DNA of 45,523 nt from Corynebacterium sp. (GCF_022712275.1 NZ_JALAGU010000031.1:1-45523); one strand, 5' to 3'; shown: positions 31,038 to 39,976, counted from the stretch's first letter. Program-made: numbers and translations. The notes: generated by a model from the letters alone, not told the origin.

Positions 31038-31259
31038 GTCAGGTCCTTTCCAGGTGCCGGCACAGAACAGGTGCCGGGGCGCGTAAGGACAGGCTATCAG
31101 TTTCGGGTGCGGTCGAAACCGGGTTCCACACGGGGGTAACTGAAACATAATTCATGGGACGTGGTGTCGGTCGGAGAGTGGGCCGGGTATGGTCACCAAC
31201 TATCGCCCCGTGGCAGTGATCTGAACCACCGCCGCCCGACAACGTGAGGAGTAACACGG

Positions 31260-32426
31260 ATGAATCTGGAGCTCACAGCGGAGGAGATCGCTTTCCGCGA
31301 TGACCTGCGCGCCATCTTCCGGGAAGTCCCTGAGGAGATCCGCAACCGTTACCGTGCCGGACAGGCCACCCGCCAGGACATCATCGATTCCCAGCAGGTG
31401 CTCAACAAGCACGGTGTGGCCGTTCCCCACTGGCCCGTCGCGTACGGCGGACAGGACTGGACCCCCACCCAGGCGCATATCTACACCAATGAGCTCCAGC
31501 GGGCCGGCATCCCTGAGCCCCTGCCGTTCAACACCGGCATGGTCGGGCCCGTCATCGCGAACTTCGGCAGCGACGAGCTCAAGGACCGCTTCCTCGCCAA
31601 GACCGCCAACCTCGACATCTGGTGGTCACAGGGCTTCTCCGAGCCCGGTGCCGGTTCCGACCTTGCAGGTCTGAAGACCACCGCGGTCCGCGACGGTGAC
31701 CACTACGTCGTCAACGGTCAGAAGACCTGGACCACCCTCGGCCAGCACGGTGAGTGGATGTTCCTCCTGGTCCGCACCGACCCGACCGCCGACAAGCCGC
31801 AGAAGGGCATCTCCTTCCTGCTCGTCGACATGACCACCCCGGGCATCGAGCGCCGCCCGATCCGGCTGATCGACGGCTCGGTCGAGGTCAACGAGTTCTT
31901 CTTCACCGACGTCCGGATTCCGGCCGAGAACCTCGTCGGCGAGGAGAACAAGGGCTGGACCTACGCCAAGTTCCTCCTCGGCAACGAGCGCAACGGCATG
32001 GCCCAGGTCGGTACCAGCCAGCGCATGTACACTGCCCTGGTCTCCGAGGCCGCGGACCGTGAGGTCGCCGGCCACAAGGTCATCGAGGACCCGGAGTTCC
32101 GCAGCCGCCTTTACGGCATCAAGCTGCGTCTCACCGCCCTCGAGGCCACGATGCTGCGCGTCACCGCCGCCAGTGAGGGGGGCAAGCCCTCCCCGCTGTC
32201 CTCTCTGCTGAAGATCGAGGGCAGCCGCATCCTCCAGGAGCTCAATGATCTGGCGGTCACCGCCCTCGGGTCCGACGCCGTGGAGATCACCGGGGCCGCG
32301 GCCACCGCTGAGGACCACGACGGCGACCCGGTCGTCGAGTACCTCAACAACCGCAAGGTCTCCATCTACGGCGGCACCAACGAAGTGCAGGCCGGCGTCA
32401 TCGCCAAGGCAATTCTCGGACTCTAG
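31260..32426 (+). CDS. Acyl-CoA dehydrogenase, large-type subunit of a paired enzyme
   Basis: 388 residues. FAD-dependent alpha,beta-dehydrogenation of acyl-CoA. Typical features: WWSQGFSEPGAGSDLAGLKT (flavin/substrate loop), NGQKTWTT, a VNEFFFTDVRIPAENLVGEENKGW segment, and C-terminal SIYGGTNEVQAGVIAK. The position of the MCAD-type catalytic Glu in the last motif is Gly, as in mycobacterial FadE and PimC-like large subunits, where the base lies elsewhere. SD GAGGAG 8 bases before ATG 31260. The next gene is a second dehydrogenase 12 bases away, as in alpha2-beta2 enzymes such as PimC-PimD or ChsE4-ChsE5. Substrate unknown. Confidence 0.88.
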   Translation: MNLELTAEEIAFRDDLRAIFREVPEEIRNRYRAGQATRQDIIDSQQVLNKHGVAVPHWPVAYGGQDWTPTQAHIYTNELQRAGIPEPLPFNTGMVGPVIANFGSDELKDRFLAKTANLDIWWSQGFSEPGAGSDLAGLKTTAVRDGDHYVVNGQKTWTTLGQHGEWMFLLVRTDPTADKPQKGISFLLVDMTTPGIERRPIRLIDGSVEVNEFFFTDVRIPAENLVGEENKGWTYAKFLLGNERNGMAQVGTSQRMYTALVSEAADREVAGHKVIEDPEFRSRLYGIKLRLTALEATMLRVTAASEGGKPSPLSSLLKIEGSRILQELNDLAVTALGSDAVEITGAAATAEDHDGDPVVEYLNNRKVSIYGGTNEVQAGVIAKAILGL

Positions 32427-32438
32427 GAGGTCAGAACA

Positions 32439-33617
32439 ATGGATCTTTCACTCAACGACGAACAGCAGATGCTCGCTGACAGTGTCCGCGACATCTTCTC
32501 CTCCGCCGACGGCGATCCCACCGCCGGTGGCGAGGCCCCCGAGGTCGCCCTCGAGTTCCGCCGCGACGTGTGGACGCAGGCCGCCGAGATGGGGCTGACG
32601 GCCCTCCCGGTCGCCGAGGACTACAACGGCGCCGGCGCCGGTATCGCCGAGGTCTGGGCCACCACCAACACCCTGGGCACCCTGGGTTCCCCGGAGCCGC
32701 TCACCGATGCCGCCTATGTCCCCTCCTGGATCATCTCGGACCTCGGTTCCGCGGACCAGAAGAAGGAGTGGCTCGGCCGCATCTCCACCGGTGAGGTCAT
32801 CGTCCCGCTCGCCCACGCCGAAGCCGGCACCGGCTGGGACGCTGCCCGTACCGCCACGGTCACCGGGGGTGCTCTCTCCGGCACCAAGCGCGCCGTGGTC
32901 CTCGCCGACAACGCAGACGCCTACCTGGTCACCGCCGTCGCTGACGGTACCCCGGGTGTCTTCCTCGTCGCCGCGGACGCCGACGGTGTCTCCGTCGGGA
33001 TCCACCGCGACGCCGAGTGGGTCCGTACCGGCACCGTCACCTTCGACGGCGCCGCCGCCGAGCGTCTCGGTGACGCCGGTGCCGAGACCGTCGAGGCGTC
33101 CCTGCGCCGTGCTGTGGCCCTGGGCCGTATCGCCCATGGAGGACGCGCCGTCGGCCTCATGGAAACCGCACTGAAGACCACCGTGGAGTACCTCAAGGTG
33201 CGCAAGCAGTTCGGTGTCACCCTGAACCGCTTCCAGGTGCTGGTCCACCGTGCCGCGCAGATGTACTCCGACGTCGAACTGGCCCGTTCCACCTCACTGT
33301 GGGCGACCGCCGTCGCCGAGGCCTTCCCCGGCACCGTCGACACCCTCTCCGCCGAGGACCTCGATGAGCTGACCCGTACCGCCCTGGACTCCCACAACTT
33401 CCTGCTGGGCCAGGCGCGCACCATCGCCGAAGAGGCCGTGCAGCTGCACGGTGGCATCGGCGTGACCTACGAGGCCGCCATCAGCCACTACGCTGCGGCT
33501 CTCACCGGCTTCCGCCAGGTCTACGGCGGCGAGCTGGGAGCACGCAGCGAGGGCATCGCGTCCTCCTCCCCGGAGAACGCCCCCAGCGCCCTGCTGGACA
33601 ACGCCCTGATCCCCTGA
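32439..33617 (+). CDS. Acyl-CoA dehydrogenase, small-type subunit
   Basis: 392 residues. It has the acyl-CoA dehydrogenase fold (LKVRKQFGVTLNRFQVLVHR, QLHGGIGVTYEAAISHYA) but is diverged in the middle: the usual TEP-AGSD loop reads AHAEAGTGWDAA. This is the pattern of the partner subunit in heteromeric actinobacterial enzymes. A perfect SD (AGGAGG) precedes ATG 32439. Probably forms the enzyme with the preceding gene's product; side-chain or dicarboxylyl-CoA oxidation are candidates. Confidence 0.87.
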   Translation: MDLSLNDEQQMLADSVRDIFSSADGDPTAGGEAPEVALEFRRDVWTQAAEMGLTALPVAEDYNGAGAGIAEVWATTNTLGTLGSPEPLTDAAYVPSWIISDLGSADQKKEWLGRISTGEVIVPLAHAEAGTGWDAARTATVTGGALSGTKRAVVLADNADAYLVTAVADGTPGVFLVAADADGVSVGIHRDAEWVRTGTVTFDGAAAERLGDAGAETVEASLRRAVALGRIAHGGRAVGLMETALKTTVEYLKVRKQFGVTLNRFQVLVHRAAQMYSDVELARSTSLWATAVAEAFPGTVDTLSAEDLDELTRTALDSHNFLLGQARTIAEEAVQLHGGIGVTYEAAISHYAAALTGFRQVYGGELGARSEGIASSSPENAPSALLDNALIP

Positions 33618-33718
33618 TCACGGCTTACTGTCACCCCCCCTGACCCGGATACGCGACGACTGACGGAGTGGCGTGTGCCATGATGGACAGGCACAGATCG
33701 TCGACATCCGGAGCAGGA

Positions 33719-34543
33719 ATGACAAGAGGCAGGTACTCACACAGGATCGTGGCAGGAGTGGCGTTGACGCTGCTTCTCGGCGTGGGGACGGGCCTCACCG
33801 CCTGCTCCGATGACTCCTCGGACGACTCGGAGACGACGACCGCGAGTTCGTCGACCGCCGGATCCTCGAGCGCAGCTCCGTCGAGCTCCGGGACCCCGGA
33901 TTCCCCGGCTCCCGAGGACGCACCGGAGGGTGGCGCCCCCGCACCCCAGGGTGACGACGCGGACGCCGACCAGGGGTCCACCCCGGTGGATCCCGCCACC
34001 GCGATCCTCGGTGCCGGTGACGCCCCCGCCGGGTTCACCGTCACCGACCCGCAGCAGGCTCAGCAGACGGATATCGCAGGGACCCAGCAGATGCTGGACG
34101 CCATGACCGTCACCCCGCCGGAATGCAAGGCTGTTCTGCAGGAGCAGCTGGCGGCCGGCGATGCCGCCGCCGCAGGCGTGTCCACCGTCACCTACAGTGA
34201 CGGCGGCGAGCAGTTCATCCTCGGCGCTGTCGGTCCCGCCGGCAGCAACCAGACCGACAACGGGTGTTCCAACCTCACCGCCAAGGGCGACATGAACGGT
34301 GTGCCCGTGAGCATCACCTCCACGTCAGAGGACGTCGCCGTCAACCTCAACGGTGTGGAGAACGCGCGGGGCGTCCGGTCCAACGTCGCCATGGATGTCG
34401 GGGGCCAGCAGATCACGATCGTCCAGACCACGATCTCCGGTACCGTCAACGGCAACGACTTCAGCGTCACGGGCAGCGAGGGCGTGAGCCAGGACGTTCT
34501 CGTCGGACTGGCCCGGACCCAGGCCGACCGGCTGCGGGGCTGA
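33719..34543 (+). CDS. Secreted lipoprotein, unknown function
   Basis: 274 residues. Type II signal peptide with lipobox LTAC; Cys29 is the lipidation site. Residues 30 to about 95 are a Ser/Thr/Pro/Asp-rich spacer that could be glycosylated. The rest is a folded domain containing two cysteines (PECKAV, NGCSNL) that may form a disulfide. No family recognised. ATG 33719 has GGAGCAGG upstream; the longer frame from 33668 would spoil the signal peptide. It converges with the alcohol dehydrogenase gene, 12 bases apart. Confidence 0.75.
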   Translation: MTRGRYSHRIVAGVALTLLLGVGTGLTACSDDSSDDSETTTASSSTAGSSSAAPSSSGTPDSPAPEDAPEGGAPAPQGDDADADQGSTPVDPATAILGAGDAPAGFTVTDPQQAQQTDIAGTQQMLDAMTVTPPECKAVLQEQLAAGDAAAAGVSTVTYSDGGEQFILGAVGPAGSNQTDNGCSNLTAKGDMNGVPVSITSTSEDVAVNLNGVENARGVRSNVAMDVGGQQITIVQTTISGTVNGNDFSVTGSEGVSQDVLVGLARTQADRLRG

Positions 34544-34555
34544 ACAGGGTCAGCC

Positions 34556-35638
34556 TCAGATCGTCGCCGCGTCGATGACGAAGCGGTAGCGCACGTCAGA
34601 GCGGACCGCCCGGTCGTAGGCCTCGTTGACGTCTGCGGCGTCGATGAGTTCGATCTCGGCTGTCACCCCGTGGTCCGCACAGAAGTCGAGCATGTCCTGG
34701 GTCTCGGCGATGCCGCCGACCAGTGAACCCGCCAGGGACCGCCGCTGACCGGTGAGCATACGCACCGGGACGTTCAGCGGCTGCTCCGGCAGCCCGATCT
34801 GCACCATCACGCCGTCGAAGGCCAGCGTGGCCATGTAGGACGCCGTGTCCAGGTCCACGCTCACCGTGTTGAGGATGAGATCGAAGCGGCGGGAGCAGGA
34901 CTCCGCGAAACTGCCGTCAGCGGTCGAGACAAGGTCCACGGCACCGAATCCGAGCGCCTCCTCCCGCTTGGTCTCCGAGTGGGAGAGCACCGTGACCTCC
35001 GCACCCATCGCCACCGCGATCTTCACGGCGACATGCCCCACCCCGCCCATCCCGAGGACTGCGACGCGGCGTCCGGGGCCGGCGCCCCAGTGCTTGAGCG
35101 GGGCATAGGCTGTGATCCCGGCGCAGAGCAGGGGAGCGGCCGCCGCCGGATCGAGCGAGTCCGGCACCCGCAGGACAAAAGTGTCCCGGGTGACGATCTC
35201 GGTGGCGTAGCCGCCCTGCGTCACCTCTCCGTCGGTGTACCGGTTCTCACTGGCGTAGGTCATCACCGTGCCGTTCTCGCAGTAGCCCTCCTCGTCGGCC
35301 AGACAGGCGTCACAGTGACCGCAGGAGTCAGAGAAGCACCCCACCCCGACCCGGTCACCGACCGAGAAGCGGGAGACCTCTGAGCCGATTCCGACGACGG
35401 TTCCGACGATCTCGTGGCCGGGCACCAGGGGCAGGGGTCTGGGGCCGAAGTCACCCCGGACATTGTGGATGTCGGAGTGGCAGATGCCGGAGTAGTCGAC
35501 GCGGATCCGGACGTCGTCGTCACGCAGGGGCCGCCGGGTGATCTGCAGGCGTTCCAGGGGAGCACCGAGGGAGGTGACTCCCCAGGCGTCCACCGTGCGG
35601 GTGGTGTTGTCGTCGGTACGGTCTGCGGCTGTGGTCAT
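34556..35638 (-). CDS. Zinc-dependent alcohol dehydrogenase (YahK/CAD-like)
   Basis: 360 residues. NAD(P)-dependent oxidoreductase of aldehydes and alcohols. Catalytic zinc ligands: Cys in GICHSDIHN, His-Glu in VPGHE, and the later Cys (LLCAG). Structural zinc site CGHCDACLADEEGYC with four cysteines. Cofactor motif LGMGGVGHVAVKIA. The NTVSVDLDTASYMATL segment and the overall layout fit the CAD/YahK class, usually NADPH-dependent aldehyde reductases. ATG 35638 has AAAGGA upstream. Confidence 0.9.
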   Translation of the reverse strand: MTTAADRTDDNTTRTVDAWGVTSLGAPLERLQITRRPLRDDDVRIRVDYSGICHSDIHNVRGDFGPRPLPLVPGHEIVGTVVGIGSEVSRFSVGDRVGVGCFSDSCGHCDACLADEEGYCENGTVMTYASENRYTDGEVTQGGYATEIVTRDTFVLRVPDSLDPAAAAPLLCAGITAYAPLKHWGAGPGRRVAVLGMGGVGHVAVKIAVAMGAEVTVLSHSETKREEALGFGAVDLVSTADGSFAESCSRRFDLILNTVSVDLDTASYMATLAFDGVMVQIGLPEQPLNVPVRMLTGQRRSLAGSLVGGIAETQDMLDFCADHGVTAEIELIDAADVNEAYDRAVRSDVRYRFVIDAATI

Positions 35639-35665
35639 GTGTCGCGTCCTTTCCGTGAAAGCGGG

Positions 35666-35700
35666 CACCCCCGCCCTGGCCGGAGCCGGAAGCGGGGGTG
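35666..35700 (-). terminator. Stem-loop downstream of glnA
   Basis: CACCCCCGC (35666-35674) pairs with GCGGGGGTG (35692-35700). It lies 24 bases past the glnA stop on the minus strand. Only a weak T-tract follows (CTTTC), so it may attenuate rather than fully stop transcription into the alcohol dehydrogenase gene. Confidence 0.5.
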
Positions 35701-35723
35701 GGCAGTGACTGCAGGAATGGTGT

Positions 35724-37160
35724 CTAGCAGTTGAAGTACATCTCGAACTCCTGCGGGGTCGGGCGCAGGCGGACGGGGGCGATCTCGTTGTCGTACTTGT
35801 AGGAGATGTAGGTGTCGAGCAGGTCGTCGGTGAAGACGCCGCCCTCGGTGAGGAACTCGTTGTCCTCCTCCAGAGCCTTCAGCGCGGCCTCGAGGGAGGT
35901 CGGCGCGGTCGGGATGGACGCGGCTTCCTCCGGCGGGAGCTCGTAGAGGTCCTTGTCGACCGGGGCGTGCGGCTCGATGCGGTTCTTGATGCCGTCGAGG
36001 CCGGCGAGCATCATGGCGGCCATACCGAAGTAGGGGTTACCCGACGGGTCCGGAGCGCGGAACTCGAGGCGCTTGGCCTTCGGGTTGGAGCCGGTGATCG
36101 GGATACGCACGGCCGCGGAGCGGTTGCGCTGCGAGTAGACCAGGTTGATCGGGGCCTCGAAGCCCGGGACCAGACGGTGGTAGGAGTTCAGCGTCGGGTT
36201 GGTGAAGGCCAGGACCGAACCGGCGTGGTGCAGGATGCCGCCGATGTAGTAGCGGGCCAGGTCGGACAGGCCGGCGTAGCCGTTCTCGTCGAAGAACAGC
36301 GGCTTGCCGTCCTTCCACAGGGACTGGTGGGCGTGCATTCCTGAGCCGTTGTCACCGGCGAGCGGCTTCGGCATGAAGGTGGCGGACTTGCCGAACTGGC
36401 CGGCGGTGCCTTTGATGATGTACTTGAAGGACTGCAGGTCATCTGCAGCGTGCAGCAGGGTGTTGAACTTGTAGTTGATCTCCTGCTGTCCACCGGTGCC
36501 GACCTCGTGGTGGAAGCGCTCGAGCTCGTACTCGGCGGCGATGAGGTTCTTCACCATCGCATCGCGGACCTCACCGGTCTGGTCGATCGGCGGGACCGGG
36601 AAGTAACCGCCCTTGACGGGGGTCTTGTGGCCGAGGTTCGGGGTGCCGTCGAGGTTGGTGTCCTTACCCCGGTTCCACCATCCCTCGTCCGAATCAACCT
36701 CGTAGAAGGAGTTGTTGATGTCGGTGGAGTACTTCACCTTGTCGAAGAGGTAGAACTCCGCCTCCAGGCCGAAGTTACAGGTGTCGGCGATGCCGGTGGA
36801 CGCGAGGTACTCCTCTGCCTTGCGGGCGACATTGCGCGGATCGCGGGAGAAAGGCTCGCGGGTGAAGGGGTCATGGACGAAGAACTTGATGTTCAGGGTC
36901 TTCGTCTTCCGGAACGGATCGACCTTCGCGGTCGCCAGGTCCGGGAGAAGGTTCATGTCGGACTCATCGATGGTGGTGAACCCGCGGACGGAGGAACCGT
37001 CGAAGGCCAGACCGTCGGTGACAGCGTCCTCGTCGAACGCGGCGGCGGGGATGGTGAAGTGCTGTTCCACACCCGGGACGTCGGTGAACCGGACGTCAAC
37101 GAACTCGATGTCCTCGTCCTTGATGAACTTCGTGACCTCTTCGGCCGTCTTGAATGCCAC
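35724..37160 (-). CDS. glnA: Glutamine synthetase, type I-beta (GlnA1), GlnE-regulated
   Basis: 478 residues. The main ammonium-assimilating enzyme, a dodecamer. Motifs: FDGSSVRGF, EAEFYLFD, HHEVGTGGQQEINYKFNT, KPLAGDNGSGMHAHQS, NRSAAVRIP and RLEFRAPDPSGNPY. The adenylylation loop KDLYELPPEEA carries the tyrosine that GlnE modifies, unlike GlnA2. GTG 37160 (VAFKTAEE) is chosen over the longer frame because AGGAGT lies 8 bases upstream and known corynebacterial GlnA starts at this point. Its promoter carries the palindrome at 37275. Confidence 0.96.
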   Translation of the reverse strand: MAFKTAEEVTKFIKDEDIEFVDVRFTDVPGVEQHFTIPAAAFDEDAVTDGLAFDGSSVRGFTTIDESDMNLLPDLATAKVDPFRKTKTLNIKFFVHDPFTREPFSRDPRNVARKAEEYLASTGIADTCNFGLEAEFYLFDKVKYSTDINNSFYEVDSDEGWWNRGKDTNLDGTPNLGHKTPVKGGYFPVPPIDQTGEVRDAMVKNLIAAEYELERFHHEVGTGGQQEINYKFNTLLHAADDLQSFKYIIKGTAGQFGKSATFMPKPLAGDNGSGMHAHQSLWKDGKPLFFDENGYAGLSDLARYYIGGILHHAGSVLAFTNPTLNSYHRLVPGFEAPINLVYSQRNRSAAVRIPITGSNPKAKRLEFRAPDPSGNPYFGMAAMMLAGLDGIKNRIEPHAPVDKDLYELPPEEAASIPTAPTSLEAALKALEEDNEFLTEGGVFTDDLLDTYISYKYDNEIAPVRLRPTPQEFEMYFNC

Positions 37161-37241
37161 AGTGGGACTCCTTGCAGTCATGGTCGGCACAGCCTCGGTT
37201 TCGCGCGGCGGTCCGCCGCGGTGGCTGAGTCTGGGAACAAG

Positions 37242-37271
37242 CTTATGTTCGGGATGTTGCCCGGTCGTCAA
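37242..37271 (-). promoter_or_regulatory. Likely glnA promoter
   Basis: On the minus strand, TTGACG (37271-37266) and CATAAG (37247-37242) are separated by 18 bases. The 22-base palindrome sits 3 bases upstream of the -35, a typical activator position. About 80 bases of leader remain before the GTG. Confidence 0.45.
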
Positions 37272-37274
37272 TCC

Positions 37275-37296
37275 AGTGTTACCGACATGTAACACT
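37275..37296. promoter_or_regulatory. Palindromic GlnR-like operator of glnA
   Basis: AGTGTTAC (37275-37282) and GTAACACT (37289-37296) are perfect 8-base arms around a 6-base spacer, matching the GTnAC-N6-GnAAC form of actinobacterial GlnR boxes. The site agrees with that of glnA2 at 18 of 22 positions. Confidence 0.6.
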
Positions 37297-37379
37297 CGCC
37301 GCGACCCCTTGGGAGGGTCTGCACCAAGCCTACGGTACGGGTTGGGCCACCGCTACGCCGCCCCGGTAGGCTGGCACCC

Positions 37380-37976
37380 ATGGCAAAGCGGCAGAGCAAG
37401 GGCAGTAACACGGGTGGGAAGAGCGGTGGGAAAAAGACCACCCAGGGGAGGACCTCCAAGGAGTACCAGCAGAAGCAGCGTCGCGAGCGGAGAACCGAGC
37501 GCGCCGCCCAGCCGGTGTGGCTTGAAGGCCCTCAGGTTCCGGGCCAGTACGAGGACCCGACAGACCTCAGCCCGTACCCCGGCAAGCTCCTGGGCCTGCC
37601 TAAAGACGGTCCCGGGTCCGTCGCCCCGCTGTTCCCCCGTCTCATCGCGCTGCTCATTGACTGGCTCATCTGCTGGGGTATCGCCGCACTGATCTGCACC
37701 ATGACTGATGCTCTCGGTGGCGTGTCGACGGTGACGATGATGGTGTGGATCCTGTGGCGCGTCATCACCGTCTGGCTCTTCGCCCAGTCCCCGGGCCACG
37801 CGATCATGGGCATCGGTGTCGCCCGTGTCGATGACACCGAGAAGCGGGTCGGCCTGCTCCGGTCGATCTTCCGGACGATCCTCACCGTGTTCCTCTTCCC
37901 GCCGATCATCCAGGACACTGACAGCCGCGGTATGCACGACCGCGCGACCGGCACCGCGGTGATCCGCACACGCTAG
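37380..37976 (+). CDS. RDD-family membrane protein
   Basis: 198 residues. A very basic, Gly/Lys/Arg-rich N-terminus of about 45 residues, then an RDD domain: PLFPRLIALLIDWLICWG (the R..D signature), a second helix (VSTVTMMVWILWRVITVWLF), GHAIMGIGVARVD and RSIFRTILTVFLFPP. Function of the family is mostly unknown; some are ion exchangers. TAGGCT (37367-37372) lies 7 bases before ATG 37380. Divergent from glnA and convergent with the DUF4191 gene across a long inverted repeat. Confidence 0.87.
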   Translation: MAKRQSKGSNTGGKSGGKKTTQGRTSKEYQQKQRRERRTERAAQPVWLEGPQVPGQYEDPTDLSPYPGKLLGLPKDGPGSVAPLFPRLIALLIDWLICWGIAALICTMTDALGGVSTVTMMVWILWRVITVWLFAQSPGHAIMGIGVARVDDTEKRVGLLRSIFRTILTVFLFPPIIQDTDSRGMHDRATGTAVIRTR

Positions 37977-37990
37977 GGGAGACACCGTCG

Positions 37991-38064
37991 GCACAGAAAA
38001 AGCACAGAGAAACCGCCGTTCCCTCAATGAGGGGAGCGGCGGTTTCTCTGTGCTTTTTCTGTGC
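37991..38064. terminator. Very long inverted repeat, bidirectional terminator
   Basis: The left arm starting GCACAGAAAAAGCACAGAG (37991) is the reverse complement of the right arm ending CTCTGTGCTTTTTCTGTGC (38064). The arms are about 33 bases, near perfect except for one bulged base beside a CCCTC/AGGGG inner stem, with a loop of about 4. It separates the convergent RDD and DUF4191 genes. Confidence 0.85.
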
Positions 38065-38083
38065 TTCAGTGTCAGCGGCGGGA

Positions 38084-38857
38084 TCAGCCCCGCTTGTTGC
38101 GCTCCGAAGCGCGACGGGCACGACGGTTCATGCCGGACATGTTCGCCTGACGCGGCATCGGGCCCTTCGGCAGTGACGCCTCACGGGAGTTGAGCCGGGA
38201 GATGGACTCGATGCGGCTGTTGAGCGCGTCCACCTCGTTCTTCTTGACGTTGCGGGGCAGCTTCATCAACGCGGACTGGATCTTGCGGACCTCCACCTCG
38301 CCTTCACCGTCGCCGATGTACATGTCGTAGATCGGGGTGTTGCCGAGGATGCGGGCCAGACGGCGACGCTCCTGCGCCATCAGCGGCTTGAGGCGGGACC
38401 GGTTGCCCTCACCGACCAGGACGACGCCGGGCGTGCCGACGACGCGGTGGACGGCGTCCATGTGCGTGTTGGACGCGACACCGGTCTCGGTGATCCACTT
38501 CATGCCCACGCCGGAACGCAGGTTGTCCAGGGCCCATGCTGCGGCACCGGGCTGCCCCTCGATCTGGTCGTACACACCGGACTGGAGACGGCGCGAGAAG
38601 ATGATCATCGCGGCGACCGCGCCGATCAGCAGGCCGATGACGAGGTTGAACCACCATGCGCCGAACACCATGCTGAGCAGCAGCATGAGGGCCACCGGGA
38701 CCAGAAGACCCAGCAGCATGTAGGGGACGAGTTTCTTGTCCCGCTTGCGCTGCAGCTGGAACGCCTGCCACATCTGGCCGCGGGTCTGCTTCCGCCGCGC
38801 CTTCTTGGCGGCCTTCTCAAGCCGCTTGTTTTCCTTCTCCCGGGGGTCTTTCGCCAT
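38084..38857 (-). CDS. DUF4191 membrane protein (Rv2219 type)
   Basis: 257 residues. Very basic N-terminus (EKENKRLEKAAKKARRKQTR), two close transmembrane helices (about residues 45-85, LGLLVPVALMLLLSM and VIGLLIGAVAAMIIF), then a soluble domain with the conserved VVGTPGVVLVGEG and a basic Arg-rich tail. It is found next to lipA in actinobacteria; role unknown. ATG 38857 lies 18 bases after the lipA stop, so it is probably co-transcribed. Confidence 0.85.
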   Translation of the reverse strand: MAKDPREKENKRLEKAAKKARRKQTRGQMWQAFQLQRKRDKKLVPYMLLGLLVPVALMLLLSMVFGAWWFNLVIGLLIGAVAAMIIFSRRLQSGVYDQIEGQPGAAAWALDNLRSGVGMKWITETGVASNTHMDAVHRVVGTPGVVLVGEGNRSRLKPLMAQERRRLARILGNTPIYDMYIGDGEGEVEVRKIQSALMKLPRNVKKNEVDALNSRIESISRLNSREASLPKGPMPRQANMSGMNRRARRASERNKRG

Positions 38858-38875
38858 GGGACCCAGTCTAGAGCA

Positions 38876-39925
38876 TCACTGCCGTGCCGAGGTGACCGGA
38901 GTCTCCTTGGAGGCGCCGTACTTCTCCAGCAGCGTGCTCGCTTCCTGGCTCGTGGAGGACCCCAGGTTGTCACCGAGGTGTGCGAGGTTCTCCGGCAGTG
39001 CCTCACCGCGTGCGGCCTTCGCCTCGGCGTAGAGGCGACCGGAACGGTAGGAGGAACGCACCAGCGGACCGGACATCACGGCACCGAAACCGAGTTCCTT
39101 GGCGAACTCGGAGTGCTCCATGAACTCCTCCGGCTTCACCCACCGCTCGATGGGGTGGTGCATGTTCGTCGGACGTAGGTACTGCGTGATGGTGATGATG
39201 TCGCAGCCGGCGTCCTTCAGGTCGGTGAGGGAGGACTGCACCTCCTCGGCGGTTTCACCCATGCCGAGGATCAGGTTGGACTTGGTCACCAGACCGAAGT
39301 CACGGGCGGCACGGATGACCTCCAGCGAGCGGTCGTAGCGGAAGGCCGGACGGATGCGTTTGAAGATGCGCGGCACGGTCTCCAGGTTGTGCGCGAAGAC
39401 CTCCGGACGCGCCTCGAAGACCTCGGCGAGCAGGTCGGGCTTCGCCGAGAAGTCGGGGGTGAGGTTCTCGACTCCGGTGTTCGGGTTGAGCTCGTGGACC
39501 TTGCGCACGATCTCTGCGTAGAGCCAGGCGCCCTCGTCGTCGAGGTCGTCGCGGGTCACGCCGGTGATGGTGGCGTAGCGCAGATCCATCTCGCGGATGT
39601 TCTCGGCGACTCGCCGCGGCTCGTCACGGTCGAGAGGGGAGGGCTTGCCGGACTTGATCTGGCAGAAGTCACACCGGCGGGAGCAGGTGTCGCCACCGAT
39701 GAGGAAGGACGCCTCGCGGTCCTCCCAGCACTCGTGGATGTTGGGGCAGCCCGCCTCCTGACACACGGTGTGGAGTCCTGCGCCGGAGACCCGGTTCTTC
39801 ATGTCCCGGTACTCCGGGCCCATTTTCGCGGTGGTCCGGATCCAGCGGGGCTTCTGCTCGATGGGGGTCTGCGCATTCTTTGCTTCGATGCGCAGAAGTC
39901 GTCGGCCGTCTGCAGCGATAGTCAC
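38876..39925 (-). CDS. lipA: Lipoyl synthase
   Basis: 349 residues. Radical SAM enzyme that inserts two sulfurs into octanoyl groups on lipoyl domains. Auxiliary cluster motif CQEAGCPNIHEC (CX4CX5C) and SAM-cluster motif CSRRCDFC (CX3CX2C) are intact, as is the C-terminal RSSYRS serine. GTG 39925 is preferred because TAGGGT lies 7 bases upstream on the minus strand (leaderless); GTG 39934 overlaps that hexamer. Confidence 0.95.
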   Translation of the reverse strand: MTIAADGRRLLRIEAKNAQTPIEQKPRWIRTTAKMGPEYRDMKNRVSGAGLHTVCQEAGCPNIHECWEDREASFLIGGDTCSRRCDFCQIKSGKPSPLDRDEPRRVAENIREMDLRYATITGVTRDDLDDEGAWLYAEIVRKVHELNPNTGVENLTPDFSAKPDLLAEVFEARPEVFAHNLETVPRIFKRIRPAFRYDRSLEVIRAARDFGLVTKSNLILGMGETAEEVQSSLTDLKDAGCDIITITQYLRPTNMHHPIERWVKPEEFMEHSEFAKELGFGAVMSGPLVRSSYRSGRLYAEAKAARGEALPENLAHLGDNLGSSTSQEASTLLEKYGASKETPVTSARQ

Positions 39926-39976
39926 AGGCCCCACCCTACGCTGCAGGTGTCGACACGTCGAAGTGGCTCACGGTGA

